Shown: positions 27,653 through 36,197, numbered from the stretch's first letter. The stretch is DNA of 43,356 bases from Plantactinospora alkalitolerans (GCF_015690345.1 NZ_JADPUN010000162.1:1-43356); one strand, 5' to 3'. The notes: generated from the letters alone by a model not told the origin. Made by a program: numbers and translations.

Positions 27653-28606
27653 TCACGCGACCGCTCCCGGGACCCAGGCGACGGCGGAGGTCTGCCGGAA
27701 GTAGCGGCGGGAGACCGCGTCGTTCACCTGTGAGCAGGTCCGTTCGAGGCCGGCGAGCACCGCGCCGAGGTCGCCGATCAATTCGTCGGCGGCCCGGAAC
27801 TCCAGGCCGGTCCGGGCCCGACCGATGATCCGTTGCGCGTCGGTGGCCACACCGGTCCGGCCGGACTGACCCGGGCCGCCGTACGGCTCCAGTTCGGTGA
27901 GGCAGCCCTCGGCCCGGGACAGCGCGGCGAAGACCGAGCGTGGGAAGAGCCGGTCGAGCAGCAGGAACTCTGCGGAGTGCCGGTCGTCGAGCGATCCCCG
28001 GTACGTCCGCAGGAACGTCTCCCATGCGCCGCAGGAGCGCAGCAGCGTCAGCCAGGACGGGATGCTGCCGCCGGCACGTTCGTGGGTGGAGAGCAGCCGG
28101 GCGGTCATGTCCACCCGTTCCACGCTGCGGCCCAGCACCAGGAACAGCCAGCCCTCGTCCCGGCTCATGGTGGCGTCGGTGAGGCCGGCCATCACCGCGC
28201 AGCGTTCCCGGACCCAGCGGAAGAAGGCGTGTACGCCCTGCTCCTCGGCCCGACGCCGGGCGCCCGGCAGGCCGTGCCAGGTCGAGTTGAGGCACTCCCA
28301 CATGTCGGCCGAGATGGTCTCCCGGGCGCCCCGGGCGTTCTCCCGGGCGGCGGCCAGGGCGCCGACCACGGAACTCGGGTTCTCCTCGTCGAGGCCGAGC
28401 ACTCCGATGACCCGGGCGACGGTGAGCGGCTGTTCCAGCGGCCCCACTCCCATCACGCCGAGCAGGGACCGGCAGGCCGTCGTCTCGTCGACCCACGGAT
28501 CGGCGAGCATCCGGTGCAGGTGTACGTCGAGGATCCGTGCGCTGTCCTCGGCCCGTTCGACGTACCGGCCGATCCAGTAGAGCGACTCCGCGATCCGGCT
28601 CAGCAT
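27653..28606 (-). CDS. Alpha-E domain protein (DUF403)
   Basis: The 317-residue protein starts MLSRIAESLYWIGRYVERAED, the hallmark of the alpha-E superfamily (Pfam PF04168), and is predicted all-helical, with DATMSRDEGWLFLVLGRSVERVDMTARLL and CTEL-type repeats of the same pattern in the middle. Its biochemical role is unknown; it always accompanies the circularly permuted ATP-grasp protein. The ATG at 28606 overlaps the ATP-grasp stop by 7 nt, so the two are translationally coupled. The longer frame reaching 29134 is only readthrough over that gene. Confidence 0.92.
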   Translation of the reverse strand: MLSRIAESLYWIGRYVERAEDSARILDVHLHRMLADPWVDETTACRSLLGVMGVGPLEQPLTVARVIGVLGLDEENPSSVVGALAAARENARGARETISADMWECLNSTWHGLPGARRRAEEQGVHAFFRWVRERCAVMAGLTDATMSRDEGWLFLVLGRSVERVDMTARLLSTHERAGGSIPSWLTLLRSCGAWETFLRTYRGSLDDRHSAEFLLLDRLFPRSVFAALSRAEGCLTELEPYGGPGQSGRTGVATDAQRIIGRARTGLEFRAADELIGDLGAVLAGLERTCSQVNDAVSRRYFRQTSAVAWVPGAVA

Positions 28607-30234
28607 GCCGACGCCCCTGCACCAACCCTGGCATCTTGGGCGGACTGCTGCTGCTGTTGCTGCTGTTCCGCGACGGAACCGGCACCCGGCCCCGGATCGG
28701 GGCTGCGCGGCGTGGTTACCGGGGGCAGCACTGCGAGCCCGGAATCGTCCGGATCGATCGGCTCGATGCCCGTACTCAGGTCCACCGGGCTGAGTTCGGA
28801 CGGCGGTTCGGCCAGGATCCAGGTGTCCTTGGACCCGCCGCCCTGGCTGGAGTTGACCACCAACGCGCCTTCGGGCAGCGCGACCCGGGTCAGCCCGCCC
28901 GGCAGTACGGTGACCCGCTGGCCGTCGTTGACCGCGAACGGGCGCAGGTCGACGTGCCGGGCCCGCAGCCGGTTGCCGATCAGCGTCGGCACCATGGAAA
29001 GTGCCACCTCCCGTTGGGCGATCCAGCCGCGCGGGTCGGCCGTGATCCGGGCGCGCAGTTCGGCCAGTTCGGAGTCGGACGCCTGGGAGCCGATCACGAT
29101 GCCCGCCCCGCCGGACCCGTCGACCGGCTTGCACACCAGCCGGTCCAACCGGTCGAGGACGTGTTCGAGCACATCCGGGTCCTCCAGCCGGTGCGTCTCC
29201 ACATTGGACAGCGTTGGCTCCTCGTTCAGGTAGTAGCGGATCAGGTCCGGAACGTACGAGTAGAGGAGTTTGTCGTCCGCGACGCCGTTGCCCACGGCGT
29301 TGGCGATGGTGACCCGGCCGGCGCGGGCCGCGTTCAGCAGTCCGGCGACCCCGATCACCGAGTCGGCCCGGAAGTGCACCGGGTCCAGGAACTCGTCGTC
29401 GATCCGCCGGTAGATGACGTCGACCCGCTGCTCGCCACCGGTGGTCCGCATGGCGACCTCGTTACCCACGCAGACCAGGTCCCGGCCCTCGACCAGCTCG
29501 ACGCCCATCTCGCGGGCCAGCAGGGCGTGTTCGAAGTAGGCCGAGTTGTGCACGCCGGGGGTCAACACCACCACCGTCGGGTCGGTGATCCCGATCGGCG
29601 CCGCCGCGCGCAGGGCCCGCAACAACTGCCCGGGGTACGACTCCACCGGCTGGATCCGGGTCGCGGCGAAGACCTCGGGCAGTACGTGGGCCATCGCCCG
29701 GCGGTTCTCCATCACGTAGCTGACCCCGGAGGGGACCCGGACGTTGTCCTCCAGGACCCGGAAGGCGCCCTCCTCGTCGCGGACCAGGTCGACTCCGGCG
29801 ACATGGATGCGTACCCCGTTGTGCGGGCTGATCCCGGCGGCCTCGCGGTGGAAGTGCGCGCTGGTGACCACGACCCGCCGGGGTACGACGCCGTCGGCGA
29901 GCACCTGGCCGGCGCCGTAGATGTCGGCGAGGAACGCCTCCAGCGCCCTCACCCGCTGGGCGACGCCGGCCTCGACCACCCGCCACTCGCTGGCGGCGAT
30001 GATCCGGGGCACGATGTCTAGCGGGAAGGGCCCCTCGACGCCCTTGAGCGCGAAGGTGATCCCCTGGTCGAGGAAGGCTCGGGCCAGTACTTCGGCCCGG
30101 ATCCGGAGTTCGGCACTGGACAACGGTTGCAGGGTCGCGTGCAGGGCTTCGTACGTCTCCCGGGGCATGCCCGGCGCGCCGAACATCTCGTCCCAGCCAG
30201 GGCCGAGGCGGTAGTCCTCGAACAAGTCCGCCAT
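28600..30234 (-). CDS. Circularly permuted ATP-grasp protein (DUF404/DUF407)
   Basis: The 544-residue protein belongs to the circularly permuted ATP-grasp family, predicted peptide ligases: RALEAFLADIYGAGQVLADGVVPRRVV, VRVLEDNVRVPSGVSYVMENRRAM, VDVIYRRIDDEFLDPVHF, CKPVDGSGGAGIVIG (nucleotide loop) and NSSQGGGSKDTWIL are all characteristic. The ATG at 30234 is fixed by a TAACGT box 6 nt upstream. The last 60 residues form a disordered tail with seven Gln in a row (EQQQQQQQS, CAG/CAA repeat near 28645-28668), apparently added to the usual C-terminus near DTWIL. First gene of the three-gene operon with alpha-E and transglutaminase. Confidence 0.93.
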   Translation of the reverse strand: MADLFEDYRLGPGWDEMFGAPGMPRETYEALHATLQPLSSAELRIRAEVLARAFLDQGITFALKGVEGPFPLDIVPRIIAASEWRVVEAGVAQRVRALEAFLADIYGAGQVLADGVVPRRVVVTSAHFHREAAGISPHNGVRIHVAGVDLVRDEEGAFRVLEDNVRVPSGVSYVMENRRAMAHVLPEVFAATRIQPVESYPGQLLRALRAAAPIGITDPTVVVLTPGVHNSAYFEHALLAREMGVELVEGRDLVCVGNEVAMRTTGGEQRVDVIYRRIDDEFLDPVHFRADSVIGVAGLLNAARAGRVTIANAVGNGVADDKLLYSYVPDLIRYYLNEEPTLSNVETHRLEDPDVLEHVLDRLDRLVCKPVDGSGGAGIVIGSQASDSELAELRARITADPRGWIAQREVALSMVPTLIGNRLRARHVDLRPFAVNDGQRVTVLPGGLTRVALPEGALVVNSSQGGGSKDTWILAEPPSELSPVDLSTGIEPIDPDDSGLAVLPPVTTPRSPDPGPGAGSVAEQQQQQQQSAQDARVGAGASAC

Positions 30235-30240
30235 GGCCTG

Positions 30241-30246
30241 ACGTTA
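30241..30246 (-). promoter_or_regulatory. -10 box TAACGT, leaderless ATP-grasp operon
   Basis: On the minus strand TAACGT ends 6 nt before the ATG at 30234. Confidence 0.6.
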
Positions 30247-30314
30247 CGCCGGGCTCGTTGCGTGCACGTAACACGACGGCGTCGCGTGATCGCGAAAACG
30301 GGCCGGCCCGCAGG

Positions 30315-31394
30315 TCAGCGAGCCGGCGACGGCGGATCAGGATGATGTCGGTCGATGTCCCGGCCGAGGGCCAGCAGGCGGAGAGTCTGCTCCCGCCGAC
30401 GCAGCAGCACCAGCCCGAGGGCAAAGGTCAACAGCGGAACGCCGGCCAGCATCGTCCACTGGATCGGTACCAGGTACACCGGATGCCCCATGTGTCCGTT
30501 GGAGTAGGCCCAGCCGGACAGCCCGAGGCGTACCACGAAGTAGACCGCGACCACCGGGCCGAGCAGGACGAGGCTGCGACGGCGGATCGGCGCCGGCAGG
30601 CCCGGCACGGCGGCGAGCAGCGCGGCGACCGCGACGAGGTAGAGCGGAGTGGTGTATCCCATCATCCAGTTGAGAACCGGCATCTGGATCAGCCCGGCAT
30701 ACCCCCGGTACGCGTACCCCGCCATTGCCAGCAGCAGGAACACGAAACAGCCTCCGATGAACACGACCCGGCGCCGTCCGAGGATCGACACCGCTCTGCG
30801 GCGCGGGGCCGGCACGGTCAGCGCGACCGCGCAGACGAGCCCGAGAACGGCCGGCCACAGCGCCTCCACCACGAAGACCGGCTCGGTGGCGTACCCGGAA
30901 CTGAGGACGACGCCCTCCAGCAGCACCGCCACCCATCCGAACGAGGCGGCGAGCCGGGGGAATCCGATCAACACCGCCCCGACCACCAGGCACCACAGTC
31001 CGGCGTGCAACCATCCGTACGGATCGGCGCCGTACCAGGGACCGAAGCTGTATTCAGGATGACCGAGCGCCCAGGCGGCCCGGCTGGCGACCGCTCCCAC
31101 GCTCCAGAGGGCCAGCAGGAGCGCCGCCAACAGGCCGAAGACCGCCGACGCGTCATGCCAGGCCCGGTCCCCGACCTGCCGAACGGTGAGCCCGAGCCGG
31201 GCCCGTACGGCGGTGAGGATGAGGTTGCCGACGTCTCCCGGCGCCGGCCAGCGTTGCCCGGGACGGGCGTCGGCCAGCAGCGCGCCCAGCATCTCGTCCT
31301 CGTACGTCCGGCGGTGCTCCCACGGATACCAGGCCAACAGCCAGCGGTACCGACGCTCCAGGTCGGTGTCGTGCTGCGGCTCGTCGCCGGTCAT
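30315..31394 (-). CDS. Membrane protein coupled to PadR regulator
   Basis: The 359-residue protein has a cytoplasmic N-terminal segment (LERRYRWLLAWYPWEHRRTYEDEMLGALLADARPGQRWP) and then about nine membrane helices. That N-terminal pattern (YRxLLxxYPxxxRRxxxEEM) is common in actinobacterial membrane proteins that follow a small PadR gene; their function is not known. The ATG overlaps the padR stop by 4 nt (ATGA), so the pair is translationally coupled and probably co-regulated through the padR operator. Some such proteins are suspected to sense or antagonise the regulator, but nothing here shows it. Confidence 0.85.
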   Translation of the reverse strand: MTGDEPQHDTDLERRYRWLLAWYPWEHRRTYEDEMLGALLADARPGQRWPAPGDVGNLILTAVRARLGLTVRQVGDRAWHDASAVFGLLAALLLALWSVGAVASRAAWALGHPEYSFGPWYGADPYGWLHAGLWCLVVGAVLIGFPRLAASFGWVAVLLEGVVLSSGYATEPVFVVEALWPAVLGLVCAVALTVPAPRRRAVSILGRRRVVFIGGCFVFLLLAMAGYAYRGYAGLIQMPVLNWMMGYTTPLYLVAVAALLAAVPGLPAPIRRRSLVLLGPVVAVYFVVRLGLSGWAYSNGHMGHPVYLVPIQWTMLAGVPLLTFALGLVLLRRREQTLRLLALGRDIDRHHPDPPSPAR

Positions 31395-31735
31395 GCCGGA
31401 CCTCCCTCGATGGCGAATCCACTCCTGCGCAGTCGAGCCGACGCGGCGGTGGCGTTACTGCGGAGTCGCGTCACCTCCTCGGCGAGGCGTTGCGCCCCGA
31501 GCCCGGTGATCCGGTAGTAGCGCCGCAGCCGCGACTGCACGACCTCCTCCCGGTCCACTTCGACCAGTCCTTCCTCGCGAAGCCGGTCGAGCACCGCGTA
31601 GAGGGTGCCGGCGCGCAGCCGCACCCGTCCCTCGGAGATGCGTCGGACGTCCTCCATCACGCCGTAGCCGTGCTGTGGCTGGTCGGCCAGCGCGGTGAGT
31701 ACGAGGAACGTCGGTTCCCGGAGCGCCTCGGTCAT
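31391..31735 (-). CDS. PadR family regulator, short
   Basis: A 114-residue PadR-type winged-helix protein: REPTFLVLTALADQPQHGYGVMEDVRRISEGRVRLRAGTLYAVLDRLREEGLVE, then RLRRYYRITGLGAQRLAEEV. It corresponds to the PadR subfamily 2 form with no separate effector domain. The ATG at 31735 stands 6 nt after TATGCT, so the message is leaderless. A perfect 7-bp inverted repeat overlaps that -10 box and should be its operator. It forms an operon with the membrane protein downstream. Confidence 0.92.
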   Translation of the reverse strand: MTEALREPTFLVLTALADQPQHGYGVMEDVRRISEGRVRLRAGTLYAVLDRLREEGLVEVDREEVVQSRLRRYYRITGLGAQRLAEEVTRLRSNATAASARLRRSGFAIEGGPA

Positions 31736-31741
31736 GAGGAC

Positions 31742-31766
31742 AGCATATACAGAGCATCGGTATATG
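31742..31766. promoter_or_regulatory. PadR operator and -10 box
   Basis: CATATAC (31744-31750), N9, GTATATG (31760-31766) is a perfect inverted repeat of the kind bound by PadR proteins. On the minus strand the -10 box TATGCT (31742-31747) overlaps the first half-site and ends 6 nt before the padR ATG. Confidence 0.65.
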
Positions 31767-31878
31767 TGGGTACCGGTTCATCGGTATGGCCTCCGGACCC
31801 GTCGCCACCGCCGGTCGTCCCACCAGTACTCCCGGAGCCGGGGCCGGCGGAGTCGGCTCCAGAGCCGTACCAGTGCCC

Positions 31879-32265
31879 TCATTGCGTGGCCCGGAGGAGC
31901 GCATCCACCCGGGCCAGCACCGCGACACACGGCGGATGCCCGTCGCCGTCCCGCCAGGCGCACTCCAGGAGGTGCCCGGTCACACCGACCCACGCTGCCC
32001 CGTCGTAGACGATGATCCGGTCGTCGAGCTGCGACACGCGTACGTCGACGTAGGCGTCGGGCGGGACGTCGGGCTGGTTCCGCCACTCGCCGGCCCGCAG
32101 GTAGAGGGCAGCGCCGGCGGTAACGCGTTGCAGGTTCGCGGCGACGAGCAGCCGGTCGCGAGCCCGGGTCGCCTCCTCTGCCTCGTCGGCGGCAGCCGCC
32201 GCGAGAATCCGATCCCGGTACGCCACCCGCCGACCGGCCCGCCACCTCGCCAGTACGCCCACCAT
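31879..32265 (-). CDS. Hypothetical protein
   Basis: A 128-residue soluble protein with no family I recognise. It has an N-terminal Ala/Arg-rich helix (MVGVLARWRAGRRVAYRDRILAAAAADEAEE), then a mixed alpha/beta part with VSQLDDRIIVYDGAAWVGVTGHLLECAWRDGDGHPPC. Composition and codon use are protein-like. The ATG at 32265 has GGGAGG only three nt upstream; the GTG directly after it would have a better distance of six. The frame is open further upstream to 32385. The Shine-Dalgarno sits in the 3' arm of a long inverted repeat. Confidence 0.6.
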   Translation of the reverse strand: MVGVLARWRAGRRVAYRDRILAAAAADEAEEATRARDRLLVAANLQRVTAGAALYLRAGEWRNQPDVPPDAYVDVRVSQLDDRIIVYDGAAWVGVTGHLLECAWRDGDGHPPCVAVLARVDALLRATQ

Positions 32266-32342
32266 CGACCTCCCACCCGACCTAGCCGGCTGATCTGGAC
32301 ATGGCACCCGGCCAGGCTCGTACAGACCTGGTCGGGTGGAGG
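32266..32342 (-). promoter_or_regulatory. Structured 5' region with alternative hairpins
   Basis: On the minus strand CCTCCACCCGACC (32330-32342) can pair with GGTCGGGTGGGAGG (32269-32282), hiding the Shine-Dalgarno GGGAGG. Part of the same 5' arm, CACCCGACCAGG (32327-32338), can instead pair with CCTGGCCGGGTG (32305-32316; one A-C mismatch), leaving the site free. Two mutually exclusive folds of this kind are seen in riboswitches and attenuators; no ligand or known class is suggested. Confidence 0.4.
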
Positions 32343-32488
32343 TGCGAGCCGGCAGGCCGGACACCCACAGGCCGTGTCGTCGCACCTCATCCGTAGCCTC
32401 TCGGTCACCAGCCGTGGGCGGCAGGGGGTGGCTGTCCTCCGGATGTCCGCAGTCACGCGGCTCAGGCGTCCGCGGACAACCCGACCGC

Positions 32489-32494
32489 TACGCT
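32489..32494 (+). promoter_or_regulatory. -10 box TACGCT, leaderless cutA
   Basis: TACGCT ends 6 nt before the GTG at 32501. Confidence 0.6.
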
Positions 32495-32500
32495 CGGCCC

Positions 32501-32833
32501 GTGACCGACTTCTTTCAGGTGGCTACGGCGACCGAGACCCGGGAGGCCGCGCTGGCACTCGCGGAGCATCTCGTCGGGGCACGACTCGCCGGCAACGCAC
32601 AGGTGATCGGACCGGTCACCAGTGTCTTCTGGCATCTCGGCCAGCAGGGCACGGGCGAGGAATGGCGGCTGCTTCTCTACACCACGGCGGGCCGGTACGC
32701 CGAGTTGGAGGCGGCCCTGCTTGATCGGCACCCGTGGGACAACCCACAGGTGACGGCTACGCCGATCGTGGCGGGGTCGACGGCGTGCCTGGGCTGGCTC
32801 CGCGAGGCGGTCGCCGACGCCCCCGATCAGTGA
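32501..32833 (+). CDS. cutA: CutA1 divalent-cation tolerance protein
   Basis: The 110-residue product has the CutA1 pattern: N-terminal strand FFQVATATETREAALALAEHLVGARLAGNAQVIGPVTSVFWHLG, the central GEEWRLLLYTTAGRYAELEAALLDRHPWDNPQVTATPIVAGSTACLGWL. CutA1 proteins form ferredoxin-like trimers and are linked with copper/divalent-ion tolerance, though the real role is unsettled. The usual length is 105-115 residues. It converges on the XRE pseudogene and overlaps its 3' end by 77 bp. Confidence 0.9.
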   Translation: MTDFFQVATATETREAALALAEHLVGARLAGNAQVIGPVTSVFWHLGQQGTGEEWRLLLYTTAGRYAELEAALLDRHPWDNPQVTATPIVAGSTACLGWLREAVADAPDQ

Positions 32834-33998
32834 CCAACTCGCGCAACTCGGCGACGCAGGGCAGCGAGTAGGGGCCAAGTCGGCTGACGAATGCCTCGAT
32901 CCGTTGGCCGGGCCGGATAGATCCGACGCCAGCGGAGAGCCGAACAGCCCTTCTTGCGGTCACACAACCCTGTTCGATCTCGTTCGCGTCCAGATAGGCG
33001 TCTGCCAACCAGGACAGATAGAGCGCCTTGTCGCGGGCGTGGGTGTCCTCGTATCGCGCCAGGGCCGATTCGAGTACAGCGATGGCCCGTAAGGGCCGAC
33101 GCAGCACCGTCCAGCACCTACCGGTCATGATCTCCGCCTCCCGGCTGTCCACCCAGTACACCCAGTCGGGCTCGGGCCGCTCGTCGGGCACGGTCAAGCA
33201 GGCCGTACCGATCCCGAGGTGCCGCTCGGCCTCGTCCGGCTGCCCGTTCGCCGCATGCGTCCAGGCGCGGCGCAGGTGCAGCAGTGCCCGGACCCGGGGC
33301 GTCGCAGTGCCGTCAGCCGTGTCGCAGGCGGTGGCGGCCGTGCTCGTGCCCCGGCGCCCCAGGGCAAGTTCCTAATAGGCGAGGAATGCCAGAGCGTTGC
33401 CGGCGAGCGCCGCATCCCCGGCGTCCTCGGCCGCCGCCAGGCTCATCCGGTACAGCCGCTCGGCATCGACGTGGCGGCCGGCGTCGAACGCCGCCCAACC
33501 GGTCAACTGGGCCTGCTCGGAAAGGACCGCGAACAGGGCGCGACGGGTGGTATCCGAGTAGCTGCCGTCTCGGATGAGTCGCGCGGTCGAGTTCAGCTCA
33601 GCCGTGTAGAGATCGTAGGTGTCGGCCCCGCCGAGGTAGTCGTCGATCCGCCGCAGCCGGGCGGTTCGCTCGACGATCTGTTGCGGCACCTCGGCACCGA
33701 CCCGGCGTCCGTACGACAAAATTGTCTGCGGCAGGGCGACCGCGATGCCCGCGCGCGCGATCACCTCTCTACGCCGTATGCCGGTGGCCGCCAGCACTAC
33801 CAGTTCGCCACCCGCTCCGAGGGCATCGTCAATCCGCTGGGCGGCCTGCTGCGTCGGTTCCTTCACGCCAGTCTCCAGCTCGTGCAGGTAGCTCTTGCCG
33901 TAGATCGCGATCCTGGCCAGCTCACGCAGCGAGAGCCCGCGCTCGTCGCGCAGCTCACGCATCCGGGCCGCGAAGTCTGGTTCCGAGGTGTCTGGCAC
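32757..33998 (-). pseudogene. XRE-type regulator interrupted by one in-frame TAG
   Basis: From the GTG at 33998 (gggag upstream) the frame reads a helix-turn-helix (MRELRDERGLSLRELARIAIYGKSYLHELETGVKEP) and TPR-like helices up to ALAFLAY, then a TAG at 33372-33374. The same frame continues without another stop to 32757: ELALGRRG ... HLRRAWTHAANGQPDEAERHLGIG ... YLSWLADAYLDANEIEQGC ... GPYSLPCVAELRELV. This is one regulator of about 413 residues of the Streptomyces-type XRE/TPR family, broken by a nonsense change, probably CAG (Gln) to TAG. The shortened 208-residue form might still bind DNA. Sequencing error is possible. Confidence 0.75.
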
Positions 33999-34117
33999 AG
34001 AAGCTCCCAGGTAACTGGCTGGGCGGCACCCGGCCAGCCGTCCTGCCGGATCGCCACTCCGGACGCTACACCGATCCAGTTGTCAGGTGGTCACTCTCAG
34101 CGCCGATCAGTAAGGGG

Positions 34118-34159
34118 CCGGCCGGGGCCCGGAGCGCTCAGGCTCCGGACCCCGGCCGG
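34118..34159. terminator. Hairpin terminator after the beta-propeller gene
   Basis: An 18-bp stem with one mismatch, CCGGCCGGGGCCCGGAGC (34118-34135) and GCTCCGGACCCCGGCCGG (34142-34159), with a 6-nt loop. It lies 10 nt after the stop of the sigma-factor-linked gene. Confidence 0.75.
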
Positions 34160-34168
34160 TCGGAATCG

Positions 34169-35383
34169 TCAGAAGGTCAGCTTCGCGGCACTGCCGGGCA
34201 GACCCTCGGAGGAACCGATGAACATCTGCTGCGGCGACTCCTCCGCCGGCCGGATCGTCCGGACGGTCTGCCCGGCCAGGTCCACCACCAACAGGGCGTC
34301 GCGCTCGTCGGCGCCGGGAGTTTCGGCGTCGCCGTAGACGTACACCAGGAGGTGGCGTTCGTCGGTCCAGCCGAGCAGCCGGACCGGCCGGTGCAGGGCG
34401 ATCACCTGCCGGGTGGCCCCGGTCTCGGCGTCGGCGACGGTCACCTTCGGCTGCGCGCCGACGGGAACCGGCTCGGTCAGCGCCATCTGGCTCCCGTTCG
34501 GGGAGAACCAGCCGGCCTCGACCAGCGACGCGCTGGCCGGCACCGTACGCAGCAGCCGCCCGGTGAGGTCGTAGAAGCGGATCCCGGTCACATTCCCGGA
34601 CGCGCCCGCGGAGGTCTCCGGACTGGTCGTCAGGGCGAACCCGTCGCTGCCCGGGGTCCAGACCAGATCGAGGCCGTGGGTGTTCTGCGTTCCGAGATCG
34701 GGCAGCGGCCGGAACGTCGTCCGGAGCGTCTCCGGATCGACCAGCAGGAAGCCGGAGTCCGCCGCTGTCCGGGGCCGGTAGGTGAAGAGGATCTGCCGCC
34801 CGTCGGGTGACCAGCGACCCAGGTTCGTGTATCCCCAGACCGTCGGGACGCCGAGTTCGGGGGTCGGGATCCACCGGACGTTTCCGTTTGCGAGGTCCAG
34901 GACCCCCACCTCGGTCGGTCCGGCCCCGCCGCTGGCGCCCTTGCCAGACATCCCGCGGCTGTTGTCGCCCCTGCCCACCAGCACCCGGCTGCCGTCGGGC
35001 GACGGCATGGCGAACGGGTACGGCACCCGGTCGTAACGGCCCTTCTTCCGGTTCAGCACCAGTGAGTAGTTGAAGGCGGGGCTGGGATCGGTGACCTTCG
35101 GGTCCCGGACACCGCTGTACGCCGTGACCACACTCGGGAGGACACCCTCGCCACCGGTAGCGGCCTGGTCGGCGGCGCCGCCGGTAAGCGGGACGATCGC
35201 ACCGAGCAGCCCGACCAGCGCAGCGCACAGGACGGCGGCCAGCCCACCGCCCACGGTCAACCGGGCGACCCGCTGCCGTCGGGCACGGCCCAGCGTGGCC
35301 GGGACCAGCCCGGCGGGCGGCGGCGCGGAGTCGGCCATTTCCTCGAACACGTTCCGGAGGGCACCGCTGACGTCGGAACTCAT
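34169..35383 (-). CDS. Membrane beta-propeller protein linked to ECF sigma factor
   Basis: The 404-residue protein has a short cytoplasmic N-terminus (MSSDVSGALRNVFEEMADSAPPPAGL), one transmembrane helix (about residues 41-64), and an outer region with repeated TolB/WD40-like blades (PSPDGSRVLVGRG, RWSPDGRQILFTYRP, WTPGSDGFALTT, WFSPNGSQMALTEP, WTDERHLLVYVYG). Its ATG overlaps the sigma-factor stop by 4 nt. The topology and coupling suggest that it works as an anti-sigma factor or sensor of the sigma factor, though no zinc-binding anti-sigma motif (HxxxCxxC) is visible, so the mechanism is open. Confidence 0.82.
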   Translation of the reverse strand: MSSDVSGALRNVFEEMADSAPPPAGLVPATLGRARRQRVARLTVGGGLAAVLCAALVGLLGAIVPLTGGAADQAATGGEGVLPSVVTAYSGVRDPKVTDPSPAFNYSLVLNRKKGRYDRVPYPFAMPSPDGSRVLVGRGDNSRGMSGKGASGGAGPTEVGVLDLANGNVRWIPTPELGVPTVWGYTNLGRWSPDGRQILFTYRPRTAADSGFLLVDPETLRTTFRPLPDLGTQNTHGLDLVWTPGSDGFALTTSPETSAGASGNVTGIRFYDLTGRLLRTVPASASLVEAGWFSPNGSQMALTEPVPVGAQPKVTVADAETGATRQVIALHRPVRLLGWTDERHLLVYVYGDAETPGADERDALLVVDLAGQTVRTIRPAEESPQQMFIGSSEGLPGSAAKLTF

Positions 35384-35907
35384 CGGCCTACGGCCTCCTT
35401 CGGGATGGTGAGGATCTCGAGCTTGGGGCAGAGGTCGCGCAGCCGGGCCAGGGCGCGGGCCGCCTGGCTGCGTACGGTGGACTCGGTGCAGTGGAGGATC
35501 TCGGCGATCTCGCTGTCCGGCCGGTCCTCGAAGTAGCGCAACACCAGCACCGCGCGGTGCTTGGGGGCGAGGTGGGCCAGCGCCTGCCGCAGCGCGAGGT
35601 GCAGGTCGACCGTGGCGGTGTCGTCGGCGGTCGCGGCGACCTCCGGCACCTGCGCGGCGCTCACCTCGCGACGTCGGCGCAGGCTGCGCCACCAGCTCAC
35701 CTGCTCGCGGTACAGGGCGGTGCGCAGGTACGCCTCGGGCGTGCCGGTGCGGATCCGTGTCCAGTGCCGGGCGCCCCGGGCCAGCACCGTCTGCAACAGG
35801 TCCTCGGCCTGCTGGCGGTGACCGGTCAGGGCCAGCGCCGTACGGAACAGGGCGTGCGACCGGGCCTCGACGAACTCGCTGAACTCCCGCTCCAGGTCAG
35901 CGTTCAT
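35380..35907 (-). CDS. SigE-family ECF sigma factor
   Basis: The 175-residue protein has region 2 (EFVEARSHALFRTALALTGHRQQAEDLLQTVLARGARHW) and region 4 (LAPKHRAVLVLRYFEDRPDSEIAEILHCTESTVRSQAARALARLR) of ECF sigma factors; the LLQTVLARGARHW and RYFEDRPDSEIA pattern is that of the actinobacterial SigE-family group. The ATG at 35907 follows a ggaaag stretch 11 nt upstream. It overlaps the membrane beta-propeller gene by ATGA, forming a sigma/partner pair. A SigE-like extracytoplasmic role is inferred. Confidence 0.92.
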   Translation of the reverse strand: MNADLEREFSEFVEARSHALFRTALALTGHRQQAEDLLQTVLARGARHWTRIRTGTPEAYLRTALYREQVSWWRSLRRRREVSAAQVPEVAATADDTATVDLHLALRQALAHLAPKHRAVLVLRYFEDRPDSEIAEILHCTESTVRSQAARALARLRDLCPKLEILTIPKEAVGR

Positions 35908-36039
35908 CTGGATGTCTTTCCGTCATACGCCTAACAACGCGACCACCACGGCGTCTGCTGCCTCCACGCGGACGGAACCTGATCTGCCCGTCGCCGTTCG
36001 GCCCGATCCGGCCGATTCGGCGCGGGTTGGTCACGGGGC

Positions 36040-36070
36040 GGGCCGCCGGCGCGGGACCCGCCGGCGGCCC
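36040..36070. terminator. Hairpin terminator downstream of lpdA
   Basis: GGGCCGCCGGCG, 7-nt loop CGGGACC, CGCCGGCGGCCC: perfect 12-bp stem about 130 nt beyond the stop of the flavoprotein gene, in a 290-bp gap that shows no convincing gene. Confidence 0.7.
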
Positions 36071-36197
36071 TGACGGCGAACCGCTTCACCACCAGGAACG
36101 GGGGACCCGGCGGGTACGGCTCGCGCGCCGACAACGGTACGCCGGCCACTATCGGACCGCCGCCCCCGCGCGTACTCGTACCAACCGGGCAGGACGG

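Noticed and set aside
35931-36149. Possible 72-residue minus-strand gene in the sigE-lpdA gap
   Set aside because: No Shine-Dalgarno or -10 box, Pro/Arg-rich composition, and it contains the 12-bp terminator hairpin.
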